Source of the DNA: Deltaproteobacteria bacterium
GTDB taxonomy: Bacteria; Desulfobacterota; Deferrimicrobia; Deferrimicrobiales; Deferrimicrobiaceae
Length of the DNA: 32,051 bases
Direction of reading: 5' to 3'
NCBI GenBank assembly: GCA_016219515.1
Contig: JACRMU010000002.1
Span: forward strand, 1 to 32,051
The position numbers and the translations under genes were made by a program. Positions within the stretch are counted from its first letter, which is position 1. Each line of letters begins with the position of its first letter. Positions 10,517-18,505 of the stretch are shown in pieces. Below the pieces are notes generated by a model. That model was not told the DNA's origin. It did no database searches and was given only the letters and a program-made list of their open reading frames with translations.

Positions 10517-12925
10517 GTGAAAATCCTTTATTCCTGGCTCAAGGAATTCGTGGACACCCGGCTTTCCGCCGCGGAGATCGGGGATGCCCTCACGATGGCG
10601 GGGGTCGAGGTCTCCTCCTGCCGGTTCCTTGGAGAAGGATTCGACAACGTCGTCACGGCGAAGATCCTGGCGCAGGGGCCGCACCCCAACGCCGACAAGC
10701 TTTCTCTCTGCCGGGTAACCGACGGCTCCCGGGAATACCCGATCGTCTGCGGCGCGAAGAACATGCAGCAAGGAGACGTCGTGGCGCTGGCGCGCACCGG
10801 CGCGAAGCTTCCCAACGGGATGGAGATCAAGAAGGCGAAGATCCGGGGCGAGGTGTCGGAGGGGATGCTCTGTTCGGAAATGGAGCTTCGCCTGTCGGAG
10901 GAATCGGCGGGGATCATGATCCTCCCTCCCGAGACCGAATTGGGGAAACCCCTGGCGGATGCCATCGGACTTTCGGACTGGCTTCTGGAAGTCGAGATCA
11001 CGCCGAACCGGGGAGATTGCCTGAGCGTCCTGGGGGTGGCGCGCGAGGTCGCAGCCATCACCGGGGAAAAAGTTTCCGTTCCCGAGGCGCCGATCCGGGA
11101 GAGCGACCTGCCCATCGGAGATTTCGCTTCCGTGGCGGTGACGGACGCGGATCTCTGCCCCCGGTATTCCGCCCGCGTGATCTCCGACGTGACGATCGCC
11201 CCGTCTCCGGACTGGATGCAGCGGCGCCTTTCGCTCTGCGGCGTCCGGCCGATCAACAACATCGTCGATATCACGAATTACATTTTCCTGGAGCTGGGCC
11301 AGCCGATGCACGCCTTCGACCTGGACCGCCTGGGGGGCCGGAAGATCGACGTGAAACGATCGGGCATTCCCCGAAGCTATGTCACCCTGGACGGAGCCGC
11401 GCGGGAGATCCTTCCGGAGATGCTGCTCATCTGGGACGGCGAAGGGCCCGTGGCGGTTGCGGGAGTGATGGGAGGGCAGAACACCGAGGTGCTTCCCTCG
11501 ACGCGCCGCGTCCTCTTCGAAAGCGCGCATTTCGCCCCCGCCTCCATCCGTTGGACATCGCGGCGGCTCGGGCTGTCTACCGAGTCTTCCTATCGTTTCG
11601 AACGCGGGGTAGATCCGGGCGGGACGATGTACGCCGCCGACCGCGCGGTGTCCCTTCTCTCACGGTTCGCCTCCTTTGCCGTGGCCCGTGGGGTGTTCGA
11701 CGTAGGGGGAGGAACGGATTTTTCGCGGTCCGTTCCGTTCCGCCCGGCCAGGGCGGGGCGGATCCTGGGCAGGGAATGCACCGAAGAAGAATGCGCGGAT
11801 GTTCTTCGCCGGCTCGAATTCCCCGTACGGGACGAGGGGCAGGGACGGTGGAGCGTCACCGTGCCTCCGCACCGGTTCGACATCGAGCGGGAGATCGACC
11901 TGGTGGAGGAAGTGGCTCGCATCACGGGGTACGACAAGATCCCCACGACCTACCCTGAATCCGGCGCCCCGGAATTTTCGCCGGACGACCGGTTCGTGAA
12001 AATCACGGAGGACGCATCCGAATTCCTGCGGAGCCAGGGGTTCACCCAGGCGATCAACTTCTCCTTCGTGCCAGAAAAGGAATGGAGGCAATACGCACAC
12101 ATGCTGGGGTTCGACCCTTCGGACGCCATGCGGCTTACGAATCCGATCTCGGACGACACGACGATGATGCGTCCCCACCTTCTGATGGGGCTGCTCCATA
12201 ACCTCGCCTCGAACCTCCGCCGGTTCGTCGAGGACATCCGGCTGTTCGAAGCGGGCAAGGCGTTCGGGAAGTCGTTCACGGAAGGTCATTTCGAGGAGCC
12301 GCGACTGGGATTCGTCCTGTATGGAAGACGGCTTCCGGAAAACTGGAGCGGAGGGCCGAACGCCCTTGATTTTTTCGATGCGAAGGGGGTGGCCGAGTCC
12401 CTCCTGTCCTTCCTTGGCGCATCGCCCGTCCATTTCGTGCCGACGGTTGCGAAGCCGTTCCTTTCCCGGGGGAAAGCGGCGGAAATATTGAAGGATGGGG
12501 AATGCGTGGGATGGCTGGGAGCGGTCCGCCGGGAGCTCGCGGCGGCGCTGGAGATTCCCGGCGCGGTATTTTACGGGGAGATCCGGATCGGAGCGGCGAC
12601 CCGCTCCAGGCCGCCGGAAGCGCAATATCGGGCCGTGCCGAAATTTCCTCCCGTTATCCGGGACATTGCGTGTATCCTTTCCGAACAGGTTCCCGTCGGG
12701 GACATCCTGTCGATGGTGTCCGTCCTTGCGGAAGAAATCGAATCGGCGACGGTCTTCGATATTTTTACGGGGGAAAAGATCGGCCAAGGGCAAAAGAGCG
12801 TTGCGATCCGGGTGAAAATCCAGCCGCTGGACAGAACCTTGACGGATGCCGACGTAAATAGTATACATACCAAAATAGTAAATTTATTGGAGAATCGCTT
12901 CGGCGGCAAAATTCGCACGTCGTAA
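10517..12925 (+). CDS. pheT: Phenylalanyl-tRNA synthetase beta subunit
   Basis: Beta subunit of PheRS, 802 residues, of the expected length. GTG at 10517 gives the standard N-terminus (KILYSWLKEFVD). Domains in order: the OB-fold tRNA-binding domain (HPNADKLSLCRV, ICGxxNM-like CGAKNMQQGD), B3/B4 editing region (NIVDITNYI, LGQPMHAFDLDRL, GVMGG), B5 (RITGYDKIPTTYPE), the class II-like core (NPISDDTTMMRPHLL), and the C-terminal ferredoxin-fold anticodon-binding domain (KFPPVIRDIACIL to the end). The 3' end is noticeably more AT-rich than the body. Confidence 0.96.
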   Translation: MKILYSWLKEFVDTRLSAAEIGDALTMAGVEVSSCRFLGEGFDNVVTAKILAQGPHPNADKLSLCRVTDGSREYPIVCGAKNMQQGDVVALARTGAKLPNGMEIKKAKIRGEVSEGMLCSEMELRLSEESAGIMILPPETELGKPLADAIGLSDWLLEVEITPNRGDCLSVLGVAREVAAITGEKVSVPEAPIRESDLPIGDFASVAVTDADLCPRYSARVISDVTIAPSPDWMQRRLSLCGVRPINNIVDITNYIFLELGQPMHAFDLDRLGGRKIDVKRSGIPRSYVTLDGAAREILPEMLLIWDGEGPVAVAGVMGGQNTEVLPSTRRVLFESAHFAPASIRWTSRRLGLSTESSYRFERGVDPGGTMYAADRAVSLLSRFASFAVARGVFDVGGGTDFSRSVPFRPARAGRILGRECTEEECADVLRRLEFPVRDEGQGRWSVTVPPHRFDIEREIDLVEEVARITGYDKIPTTYPESGAPEFSPDDRFVKITEDASEFLRSQGFTQAINFSFVPEKEWRQYAHMLGFDPSDAMRLTNPISDDTTMMRPHLLMGLLHNLASNLRRFVEDIRLFEAGKAFGKSFTEGHFEEPRLGFVLYGRRLPENWSGGPNALDFFDAKGVAESLLSFLGASPVHFVPTVAKPFLSRGKAAEILKDGECVGWLGAVRRELAAALEIPGAVFYGEIRIGAATRSRPPEAQYRAVPKFPPVIRDIACILSEQVPVGDILSMVSVLAEEIESATVFDIFTGEKIGQGQKSVAIRVKIQPLDRTLTDADVNSIHTKIVNLLENRFGGKIRTS

Positions 12926-12948
12926 GACGAGCCGGGAGGGAGGGCTGC

Positions 12949-13236
12949 ATGACGAAGGCGGAATTGGTCGAGATCGTCTACGAAAAGGTCGGCGGTCTGT
13001 CGAAGAAGGAGTCGCAGGATATCGTGGAAGCGATTTTCGATACGATGAAGACCAGCCTGAAAAGCGGAGAGAAAATCAAGATATCCGGCTTCGGCAACTT
13101 CATTCTGCGCGACAAGCGTCCGCGGAAGGGCCGTAACCCGCAGACCGGGGACGACATTCAGATCACGGCGCGGCGGGTGCTCACGTTCCGGCCCAGCCAG
13201 ATACTGAAAGCGCACATCAACGATAAGAAGTCCTGA
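12949..13236 (+). CDS. ihfA: Integration host factor alpha subunit
   Basis: A 95-residue DNA-bending protein of the HU/IHF family. Begins [19 protein letters not shown]; contains SGFGNF and the DNA-arm motif GRNPQTG. Position straight after pheT is the same as in E. coli, which supports the alpha-subunit call over HU. GGGAGGGAGGGC precedes the ATG. Confidence 0.93.
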   Translation: MTKAELVEIVYEKVGGLSKKESQDIVEAIFDTMKTSLKSGEKIKISGFGNFILRDKRPRKGRNPQTGDDIQITARRVLTFRPSQILKAHINDKKS

Positions 13237-13256
13237 AACGACCTCCAGGGGCAGGC

Positions 13257-13693
13257 GTGACGAGGCCCGCGATTCCGGACAAGTTTTACTTTAAGATCGG
13301 AGAGGTCGGCGAGATCTTGGGCGTGCAGCCCTACGTCGTGCGTTTCTGGGAATCGGAATTCCGCCTGACCCCAACGAAAAACCGTTCGAAGCACCGCGTC
13401 TACAACCGCCAGGAGCTGGATACTCTTCTGGAAATCCGGCGGCTCCTTTACGAGGAGCGGTTTACCATCGAGGGTGCGAAGAAGAAGTTAAAGGATGCGT
13501 TGAAGAAAAAGACGAAACAGCTCGATTTGGGTCTGGAAGAAAAGAGCCACAAGGTCCTCCTTCAGCGCGTGAAGAAGGACCTGGGCAAGATCCGGGAGAT
13601 GCTGCCAACCTGGTCATCATCGAAGTGCAGCGCGGGGAATACTTCGGCGAGGACGACATCGAACGGATCGAGGACGATTTCGGCCGCGCATGA
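13257..13693 (+). CDS. MerR-family regulator, apparent 3' frameshift
   Basis: Small DNA-binding regulator starting at GTG 13257. Residues 10-80 form a MerR-type winged helix ([30 protein letters not shown]), followed by a Lys-rich coiled coil. As written, the frame runs past codon 116 (CTG 13602-13604) into a Ser/Thr-rich tail and stops at 13778. Restoring one G after 13604 gives a high-GC3, protein-like continuation ([18 protein letters not shown]...) that stops at 13693, for a 145-residue product. I therefore take 13693 as the original end. The literal reading also covers the likely tRNA-Pro promoter. The break may be a sequencing error or a real mutation. This MerR gene commonly follows ihfA in deltaproteobacterial genomes. 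Confidence 0.8.
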
Positions 13694-13752
13694 TGCTACC
13701 ATGGACATTGGCCTGCATTTCTCACCACGGTTCGCCGCGAGGCGGATTTCGC

Positions 13753-13781
13753 GTGACAACGGCAGGGGGTACGGGTAAGAT
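13753..13781 (+). promoter_or_regulatory. Sigma-70-like promoter for tRNA-Pro
   Basis: GTGACA at 13753-13758 and TAAGAT at 13776-13781 are separated by exactly 17 bases, and the tRNA starts 13 bases after the -10. This is a good match with one -35 and two -10 deviations from consensus. Confidence 0.6.
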
Positions 13782-13793
13782 GCTTTCCCTGGG

Positions 13794-13871
<78 letters not shown>

Positions 13872-13902
13872 TTTTCGTTTTCCGTAGTCCTCACGAATCG
13901 TC

Positions 13903-14661
13903 TTGAAGCATTCTCCGCCCATAATCCTGGTGTGCAACGACGACGGCGTCCGGTCGGAGGGGATCGTTGTCCTCGCCGAAACGCTGCGCGCATTGGGGAC
14001 GGTGTACGTGGTCGCGCCCGACCGCGAACGGAGCGCCGCCAGCCACGCCTTGACCCTTGCGCATCCGCTTCGCATCGAGAAGTTGGAGAACCGCGTATAC
14101 GCTGTTGACGGGACCCCGACCGATTGCGTGAACCTCGCGGTAAACCGGATCCTGAGGAAAAAGAAGGTGGCGCTCGTCGCCTCCGGAATCAACAAGGGTG
14201 CGAACATGGGGGACGACATCACGTACTCCGGCACGGTGTCGGCGGCGATGGAGGGGACGCTTCTGGGCATCCCGTCGATCGCCGTTTCCCTGGCTTCCCG
14301 GAGCCGGTTCCGGTTCGGCGATGCCGCTGCGTTCGCCCTGATCGCCGCCCGGAGAGTGCTGCGGCATGGGCTTCCGAAGGACACGTTCCTGAACATCAAC
14401 CTTCCCAACATTCCGGCGGAAGAGGTGCGGGGGATACGGATCACCCGGCAGGGGAAGCGGATCTACGGAAACGGAATCGTGGAAAAGAAGGACCCGCGGG
14501 GGAGGAAATATTACTGGATCGGCGGGGACATCCCGAGCCGCGAGGATATCCCGGGGTCCGACCTGGAAGCGGTGGAGCAGGGATGCATCTCGGTGACCCC
14601 GATCCACCTCGATCTTACGAACTACGCTTCCATGCGCGCGCTCCGCCGCTGGAAATGGTGA
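13903..14661 (+). CDS. surE: 5'/3'-nucleotidase SurE
   Basis: Metal-dependent survival-protein nucleotidase, 252 residues. The metal site is intact: D13 and D14 (CNDDG), S44 (DRERSAASHA) and N97 (SGINKGANMG), followed by the conserved TYSGTVSAAMEG. The start is the TTG at 13903; an in-frame stop lies at 13885-13887, and there is no clear ribosome-binding site, so the exact N-terminus is uncertain by a few residues. It heads a surE-pcm-M23 lipoprotein series resembling E. coli surE-pcm-nlpD. Confidence 0.95.
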   Translation: MKHSPPIILVCNDDGVRSEGIVVLAETLRALGTVYVVAPDRERSAASHALTLAHPLRIEKLENRVYAVDGTPTDCVNLAVNRILRKKKVALVASGINKGANMGDDITYSGTVSAAMEGTLLGIPSIAVSLASRSRFRFGDAAAFALIAARRVLRHGLPKDTFLNINLPNIPAEEVRGIRITRQGKRIYGNGIVEKKDPRGRKYYWIGGDIPSREDIPGSDLEAVEQGCISVTPIHLDLTNYASMRALRRWKW

Positions 14662-14677
14662 CGACCCTCGATGAAAT

Positions 14678-15331
14678 ATGAAGGGTAAGGATCCGTTCGC
14701 GCCGAAGCGCCGCCGAATGGTGGCGGAACAGATCCGGGCCCGTGGGATCCATAACGAGCGGCTCCTCGCCGCGATGGAAGAGATCCCAAGGCACCTTTTC
14801 GTCCCGTCCTTCCTGCTGGAGCGGGCCCACGACGACGGGCCGCTTCCCATCGGGGAAGGGCAGACGATTTCCCAGCCGTACATCGTCGCGGAAATGACCG
14901 CGGCCCTTGCGCTTATGGGGACGGAGAAGGTGCTGGAAATCGGAACGGGCTCCGGGTACCAGACGGCCATTCTCTGCCGGCTGGCAAAGGAAGTGGTCAC
15001 CGTCGAGCGGATCGCTTCCCTCCAAACTTCCGCGGAAAGGATCCTTCGGGAACTGGGCGTGGAGAACGTGCGCTTCCGGACGGGGGACGGCACCCTGGGA
15101 ATACCCGATGAGGCCCCCTTCCACCGGATCCTCGTCACCGCCGCGGCGCCGGGCGTTCCGCCGCCCCTGTTCGAGCAGCTCGCCGAAGGCGGGATCGCGG
15201 TGCTTCCGATCGGCGGAAGATGGGAGCAGGAACTGATCCGCGTGACGAAGGAATCGGGAAAGATGCGGAAAGATTTCCTGGGCGGGTGCCGGTTCGTCCC
15301 CCTCATCGGGCAATGCGGATTCCCCGACTGA
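14678..15331 (+). CDS. pcm: Protein-L-isoaspartate O-methyltransferase
   Basis: Repairs isoaspartyl damage in proteins using S-adenosylmethionine. The 217-residue product has the family hallmarks HLFVPSF, GEGQTISQPYIVAEM, the SAM motif VLEIGTGSGYQTAIL (around residue 85), ERI at the end of the next strand, and HRILVTAAAPGVP. It lies 16 bases after surE and overlaps the next gene by 19 bases. Confidence 0.96.
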   Translation: MKGKDPFAPKRRRMVAEQIRARGIHNERLLAAMEEIPRHLFVPSFLLERAHDDGPLPIGEGQTISQPYIVAEMTAALALMGTEKVLEIGTGSGYQTAILCRLAKEVVTVERIASLQTSAERILRELGVENVRFRTGDGTLGIPDEAPFHRILVTAAAPGVPPPLFEQLAEGGIAVLPIGGRWEQELIRVTKESGKMRKDFLGGCRFVPLIGQCGFPD

Positions 15332-15825
15332 TCCGGAATATTTTTCTCCCGTGCGCTTTCGCCGCTCTTATTATCGGATGCGCGGCCGGAACGGGAATCC
15401 GACCCCCCGCGGACGCGGACGCCGTGGATTCCGCCCTGCGGCGTTTCCGGTGGCCGGTGGAAGGGAAGATCGTCTCGGGGTTCGGAGGGCGGCAGGGGCG
15501 GCAGCATCGCGGCGTGGATATCGTTGCGCCGGAAGGCACGCAGGTTCGCGCGGCGGAATCCGGATTCGTTTTCTACGTCGGAAACCAGTGGAAGGGATAC
15601 GGGAACGCGGCCGCGCTCGACCACGGGAGAGGGATCACGACGCTGTACGGACATTTGCGGGAAATTCATGTAAAATCCGGTGATGCGGTTCCGGCGGGGG
15701 GGCTGATCGGAACCGTCGGGAAAACCGGAAACGCCACCACCCCTCACCTTCATTTCGAGATCCGGGTAGGGGATCGGGCCGTGGATCCGGGAGAATATCT
15801 AAAGGAGACGTATACTACGAAATGA
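15313..15825 (+). CDS. M23 (LytM/NlpD-like) peptidase lipoprotein
   Basis: A 170-residue predicted lipoprotein: hydrophobic signal with lipobox I20-I21-G22-C23, a short linker, then a LytM endopeptidase domain. The zinc and catalytic positions are all present: H65 and D69 (QHRGVDI), H114 (LYGHL), H145 and H147 (HLHFE), so it is likely an active peptidoglycan hydrolase and not a degenerate EnvC/NlpD-type activator. ATG 15313 was chosen because the signal peptide starts there. It lacks a LysM domain, unlike E. coli NlpD, although it has the same position after surE-pcm. The ATGA overlap couples it to apt. Confidence 0.9.
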   Translation: MRIPRLIRNIFLPCAFAALIIGCAAGTGIRPPADADAVDSALRRFRWPVEGKIVSGFGGRQGRQHRGVDIVAPEGTQVRAAESGFVFYVGNQWKGYGNAAALDHGRGITTLYGHLREIHVKSGDAVPAGGLIGTVGKTGNATTPHLHFEIRVGDRAVDPGEYLKETYTTK

Positions 15826-16343
15826 AGCAGCTGAAGAAACGGATACGGAACATCCCGGACTTCCCGAAGAAGGGGATCCAGTTCAAGGACATCACCACGC
15901 TGTTGTCGGATCCTTCCTCCTTCCAGCGGGCCATCGATCTCATGGCCCACCGGCACTTCCACGAAGGGATCGACGCGGTCGTGGGCGTGGAAGCGAGGGG
16001 CTTCATCATGGGAGCGGCGATGGCGTACAAGCTGGGCACGGGCGTCCTCCTGGTGAGGAAGCCGGGGAAGCTGCCGTTCCGCACCGTGTCCGCGACGTAC
16101 GATCTGGAGTATGGGAAGGACCGGCTGGAGATCCACGCGGACGCCATCCGTCCGGGGATGCGGGTGATCGTTGCGGACGACGTGCTCGCGACGGGGGGAA
16201 CCATGGCCGCCGTGGCGGGCCTTCTGGACAAGCTGGGGGCGGAAATCGTGGAATGCTGTTTCCTGGCCGAGTTGACGGACTTGAAGGGACGCGAGAAACT
16301 GAAAGGGCGGAAGGTGTTTTCCCTGCTGAAGTTCAACGAGTAG
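15822..16343 (+). CDS. apt: Adenine phosphoribosyltransferase
   Basis: Salvages adenine to AMP with PRPP. Product of 173 residues, full length, with the N-terminal [15 protein letters not shown], the flexible-loop region RKPGKLPF, and the PRPP-binding motif [14 protein letters not shown]. It shares an ATGA overlap with the upstream peptidase gene; a GGAG sequence precedes it. Confidence 0.96.
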   Translation: MKQLKKRIRNIPDFPKKGIQFKDITTLLSDPSSFQRAIDLMAHRHFHEGIDAVVGVEARGFIMGAAMAYKLGTGVLLVRKPGKLPFRTVSATYDLEYGKDRLEIHADAIRPGMRVIVADDVLATGGTMAAVAGLLDKLGAEIVECCFLAELTDLKGREKLKGRKVFSLLKFNE

Positions 16344-16370
16344 GGAAGCGGGACGCAACGTCGGGGATAC

Positions 16371-16447
16371 GCCCCCGTAGCTCAGGCGGATAGAGCAGCG
16401 GTTTCCTAAACCGTTTGCCGGGTGTTCGAGTCACCCCGGGGGCGCCA
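16371..16447 (+). tRNA. tRNA-Arg (anticodon CCT)
   Basis: A 77-nucleotide cloverleaf with acceptor strands GCCCCCG (16371-16377) and CGGGGGC (16437-16443), discriminator G and encoded CCA. The anticodon stem GCGGT/ACCGT encloses loop TTCCTAA, anticodon CCT at 16405-16407 (reads AGG). T-arm GGGTGTTCGAGTCACCC. The 3' end is shared, in antisense, with the end of the HTH gene on the other strand. Confidence 0.96.
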
Positions 16448-16625
16448 TCTTCCTCTGTTCTTTTCCGAGGAACCTCTCGATGTCCCTCCGCCGGAATCGC
16501 CACTGGTTGCCGCTTTTGTACCCCTTGAGGAGACCTTTGCGGGCCATGTCGTTCACGGCGTCAGGGCTCATGTCGAGGAGGATCGCCAGGTCGCGGGTTT
16601 TGAGGATGTTCGGAAGCGCTTCCAA
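16431..16625 (-). CDS. Small helix-turn-helix (excisionase-type) DNA-binding protein
   Basis: A 64-residue protein that is almost wholly one winged-helix domain of the HTH_17/excisionase class: ILKTRDLAILLDMSPDAV, then WRFRRRDIERFL. Start is TTG at 16625 with AGGAG about 11 bases upstream. The last codons (MAPPG and the TGA) are antisense to the T-arm and acceptor 3' strand of tRNA-Arg, a 17-base overlap. No integrase or other mobile gene is nearby. It could be a local transcription regulator acting on the divergent promoter to its right, or a remnant of an element once integrated at the tRNA. Confidence 0.75.
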   Translation of the reverse strand: MEALPNILKTRDLAILLDMSPDAVNDMARKGLLKGYKSGNQWRFRRRDIERFLGKEQRKMAPPG

Positions 16626-16652
16626 ATGAGGAAGTTCTCCTGCCTATCGATT

Positions 16653-16688
16653 TTGACAGAAAATAGCATAACGTTATAAAAATGTAAA
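16653..16688. promoter_or_regulatory. Overlapping divergent promoters with a central palindrome
   Basis: On the + strand TTGACA (16653-16658), 16 bases, TATAAA (16675-16680), pointing to the membrane HEXXH gene. On the - strand TTTACA (16688-16683), 17 bases ending in TGC, TATTTT (16665-16660), an extended -10 pointing to the HTH gene. The palindrome ATAACGTTAT (16668-16677) lies inside both promoters and would be a natural operator; the small HTH protein is the obvious candidate ligand. Promoter match is seen; operator function is inference. Confidence 0.5.
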
Positions 16689-16767
16689 CCAGTCAGATGC
16701 GATTAATGAATAGACGGTTTATCCATACGATAAAATACGGTTTCCGTTGGGTTTCGGAGATCCTTTA

Positions 16768-17433
16768 TTGAGAGTTTTTCTCTTTTCTCTCGCAGGGATA
16801 CCTCTTCTCATCCTGTTCGGCATCCTTCTCTACGGCTTCCCGGCGCAGGCGGCGGTCCTGTACACCAGGGAGGAGGGCTGGATCCTCCTGGGAGGAGCCG
16901 CGCTGTACCTCGTCACGCACGCCGTCATCAGGAAGCCCGAAAGGATGTACCTCTGGGCCCACGAGTTTTCCCATCTGATCGCGGCCAAGATTTTCCTGCG
17001 GAAGGTCCATTCGTTCCACATCACGTCCCGCGACGGCGGGAAGGTCGTGATCGACCGCACGAACGTGGTCATCGACCTTGCGCCGTACATCTTCCCCCTG
17101 TACAGCTTGGCCGCGGGGTGCGCTGCGGTTCTCCTGCGTTCCGCTTCCCCGTGGGTTCCCGACGTCTACCTTGCCCTGGCCTCCTTCCTGTTCTCCATGC
17201 ACCTCCTGTTCTCGGCGGAAGGATTTTTCAAGGGACAGCCGGACGTGAAGAGGAGCGGCCGCCTCTTTTCCGGAGCGGTCGTGTTCTTGTCGCTTATGTT
17301 ATGGATCCCCTGCCTGCTGGCCCCGGGAACGGCCGCCGGATGGAAGGGGGCCGTCTCGGCGTACAAGGGGTGGTTTTCCGCGTCGGTGGCCGACGCGCGC
17401 AGGCTATTTCTGTACGGACGTTCCTTTTTTTAG
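16768..17433 (+). CDS. Putative membrane-embedded HEXXH metalloprotein (M50-like)
   Basis: Polytopic membrane protein of 221 residues with about five hydrophobic segments. H65-E-F-S-H69 follows the second hydrophobic stretch, as in membrane-embedded M50-type zinc proteases, and DLAPYIFPLYSLAAG around 105-120 could supply the loop seen near the third ligand in such enzymes, but I find no clear NPxxDG motif. TTG 16768 is chosen over an in-frame TTG at 16747 because GGAG lies eight bases upstream of it. It is monocistronic, and its last 30 bases overlap the convergent thioredoxin-like gene. The family is uncertain, and the protease role is a hypothesis. Confidence 0.7.
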   Translation: MRVFLFSLAGIPLLILFGILLYGFPAQAAVLYTREEGWILLGGAALYLVTHAVIRKPERMYLWAHEFSHLIAAKIFLRKVHSFHITSRDGGKVVIDRTNVVIDLAPYIFPLYSLAAGCAAVLLRSASPWVPDVYLALASFLFSMHLLFSAEGFFKGQPDVKRSGRLFSGAVVFLSLMLWIPCLLAPGTAAGWKGAVSAYKGWFSASVADARRLFLYGRSFF

Positions 17434-17979
17434 ACCGGCAACGGCGGCATCGAAGTTCCGGATCATTTCCCGCATCCCTTCCGCAACGTAGACCGCCCGA
17501 ACCGTCCCGCCCCCGTCCACCAGCACGGCCGTCGGCGTCTTTTCGACTCCATACGGATCCGACGCGATGAAGAAATCGCCGCGGAGATCGTCGTAAAGGA
17601 CCGGGTAGGCGATGCCGGAATCCCTTGCGAACGCCTGCACCGCATGCGAAAAACGTTTCCCGTCGAGGTTCACGCTCACGACCCGGACCGATCCGCCGTA
17701 TCGCCGGGCGATGTCGTTCAGGAACGGGGTCAGTTCGCGGCACAGCGGGCAGAAGGCGGACCAGAACACGACCAGCGAGGGCTTCCTGCCTTCCGGCCGA
17801 AAGGAGACCCGCTTCCCGTCGATGTCCGAAAGGGCGAATGCGGGCGCCTTTTCCCCGGGACGGAGAAGAGGCCTCAACGCCGTCTGCCGGGAGTCCGACG
17901 CGGCGAAGGAGAATGAGCCCGCGGACAGAAGGAGCGCGAGGAGTGCCGCTCCGGCGACCCGGACCGGAGATGTCGGCAT
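17404..17979 (-). CDS. TlpA-like thioredoxin-fold protein, periplasmic
   Basis: A 191-residue protein with a signal peptide (hydrophobic 8-27, AxA-like site near FAAS) and a TlpA/ResA-type thioredoxin fold: KAPAFALSDIDG, active site C77-P-L-C80 preceded by FWSAF, and the cis-Pro motif KTPTAVLVD. Such proteins reduce periplasmic disulfides, often the CXXCH thiols of apocytochrome c before haem attachment. It is the last gene of the operon with the multihaem cytochrome, starting two bases after its paralogue. The 3' end overlaps the convergent membrane gene by 30 bases. Confidence 0.88.
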   Translation of the reverse strand: MPTSPVRVAGAALLALLLSAGSFSFAASDSRQTALRPLLRPGEKAPAFALSDIDGKRVSFRPEGRKPSLVVFWSAFCPLCRELTPFLNDIARRYGGSVRVVSVNLDGKRFSHAVQAFARDSGIAYPVLYDDLRGDFFIASDPYGVEKTPTAVLVDGGGTVRAVYVAEGMREMIRNFDAAVAGLKKGTSVQK

Positions 17980-17981
17980 CG

Positions 17982-18500
17982 CTACCTCCCCAGGCGGATC
18001 GCCGTGATCACTTCGGCGATGTTATCCTGCGACGCCCAGTAGTAGTTCGGTTCCGCGAAGCGGACCACTCCCTTCTTGTCGAGAATGACGCTGGTCGGGA
18101 GGGCATTGATGCAGAAGCCGTTCCATGCCTCCAGGTTCTTGTCGAGGAGCACGGGGAAATCGATTTTCCACTCCTTGAGGGTGCTCCGGATCCGCTCGAT
18201 ATGCGCCCGGGAGATGTTCTGGCTTTCCTGGTTGATGGCGACGACGACGATGTCCGGGCTCGTCTTGTAGACTCCCTGGAGGAAGGTCAGCTCCTCCTCG
18301 CAGCGGGGGCACCACGATGCCCAGAAGGCAAGAAGGACGATTTTCCCGCGGAGCTCGGAGAGCGAAAGCGTTCCCCCGTCGAGCTTCGGAAGACGGATGT
18401 CCGGAACATCCTTCCCCACCTCCACGCAGAGCGAATGGGCGGTCGGGGCGAAGAACGCCAGCGCAATAATGCAGGCGAGAGATGCCGCGATGCGTTTCAT
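17982..18500 (-). CDS. TlpA-like thioredoxin-fold protein, periplasmic
   Basis: A 172-residue paralogue of the next gene: signal peptide MKRIAASLACIIALAFF followed by THS, DVPDIRLPKLDG, active site C64-P-R-C67 in the WASWCPRC context, and cis-Pro NALPTSVILD. The ATG at 18500 is preferred over an upstream in-frame start because it begins a canonical signal peptide and has AAGGA about nine bases before it. It begins five bases after the cytochrome stop. Two tandem thiol oxidoreductases behind a 12-haem-motif cytochrome suggest service in its maturation or a linked thiol redox step (inference). Confidence 0.88.
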   Translation of the reverse strand: MKRIAASLACIIALAFFAPTAHSLCVEVGKDVPDIRLPKLDGGTLSLSELRGKIVLLAFWASWCPRCEEELTFLQGVYKTSPDIVVVAINQESQNISRAHIERIRSTLKEWKIDFPVLLDKNLEAWNGFCINALPTSVILDKKGVVRFAEPNYYWASQDNIAEVITAIRLGR

Positions 18501-18505
18501 GTCGT

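Noticed and set aside
16747-16767. Upstream TTG start for the membrane HEXXH gene.
   Set aside because: The TTG at 16768 has a properly spaced GGAG and begins the hydrophobic segment directly.
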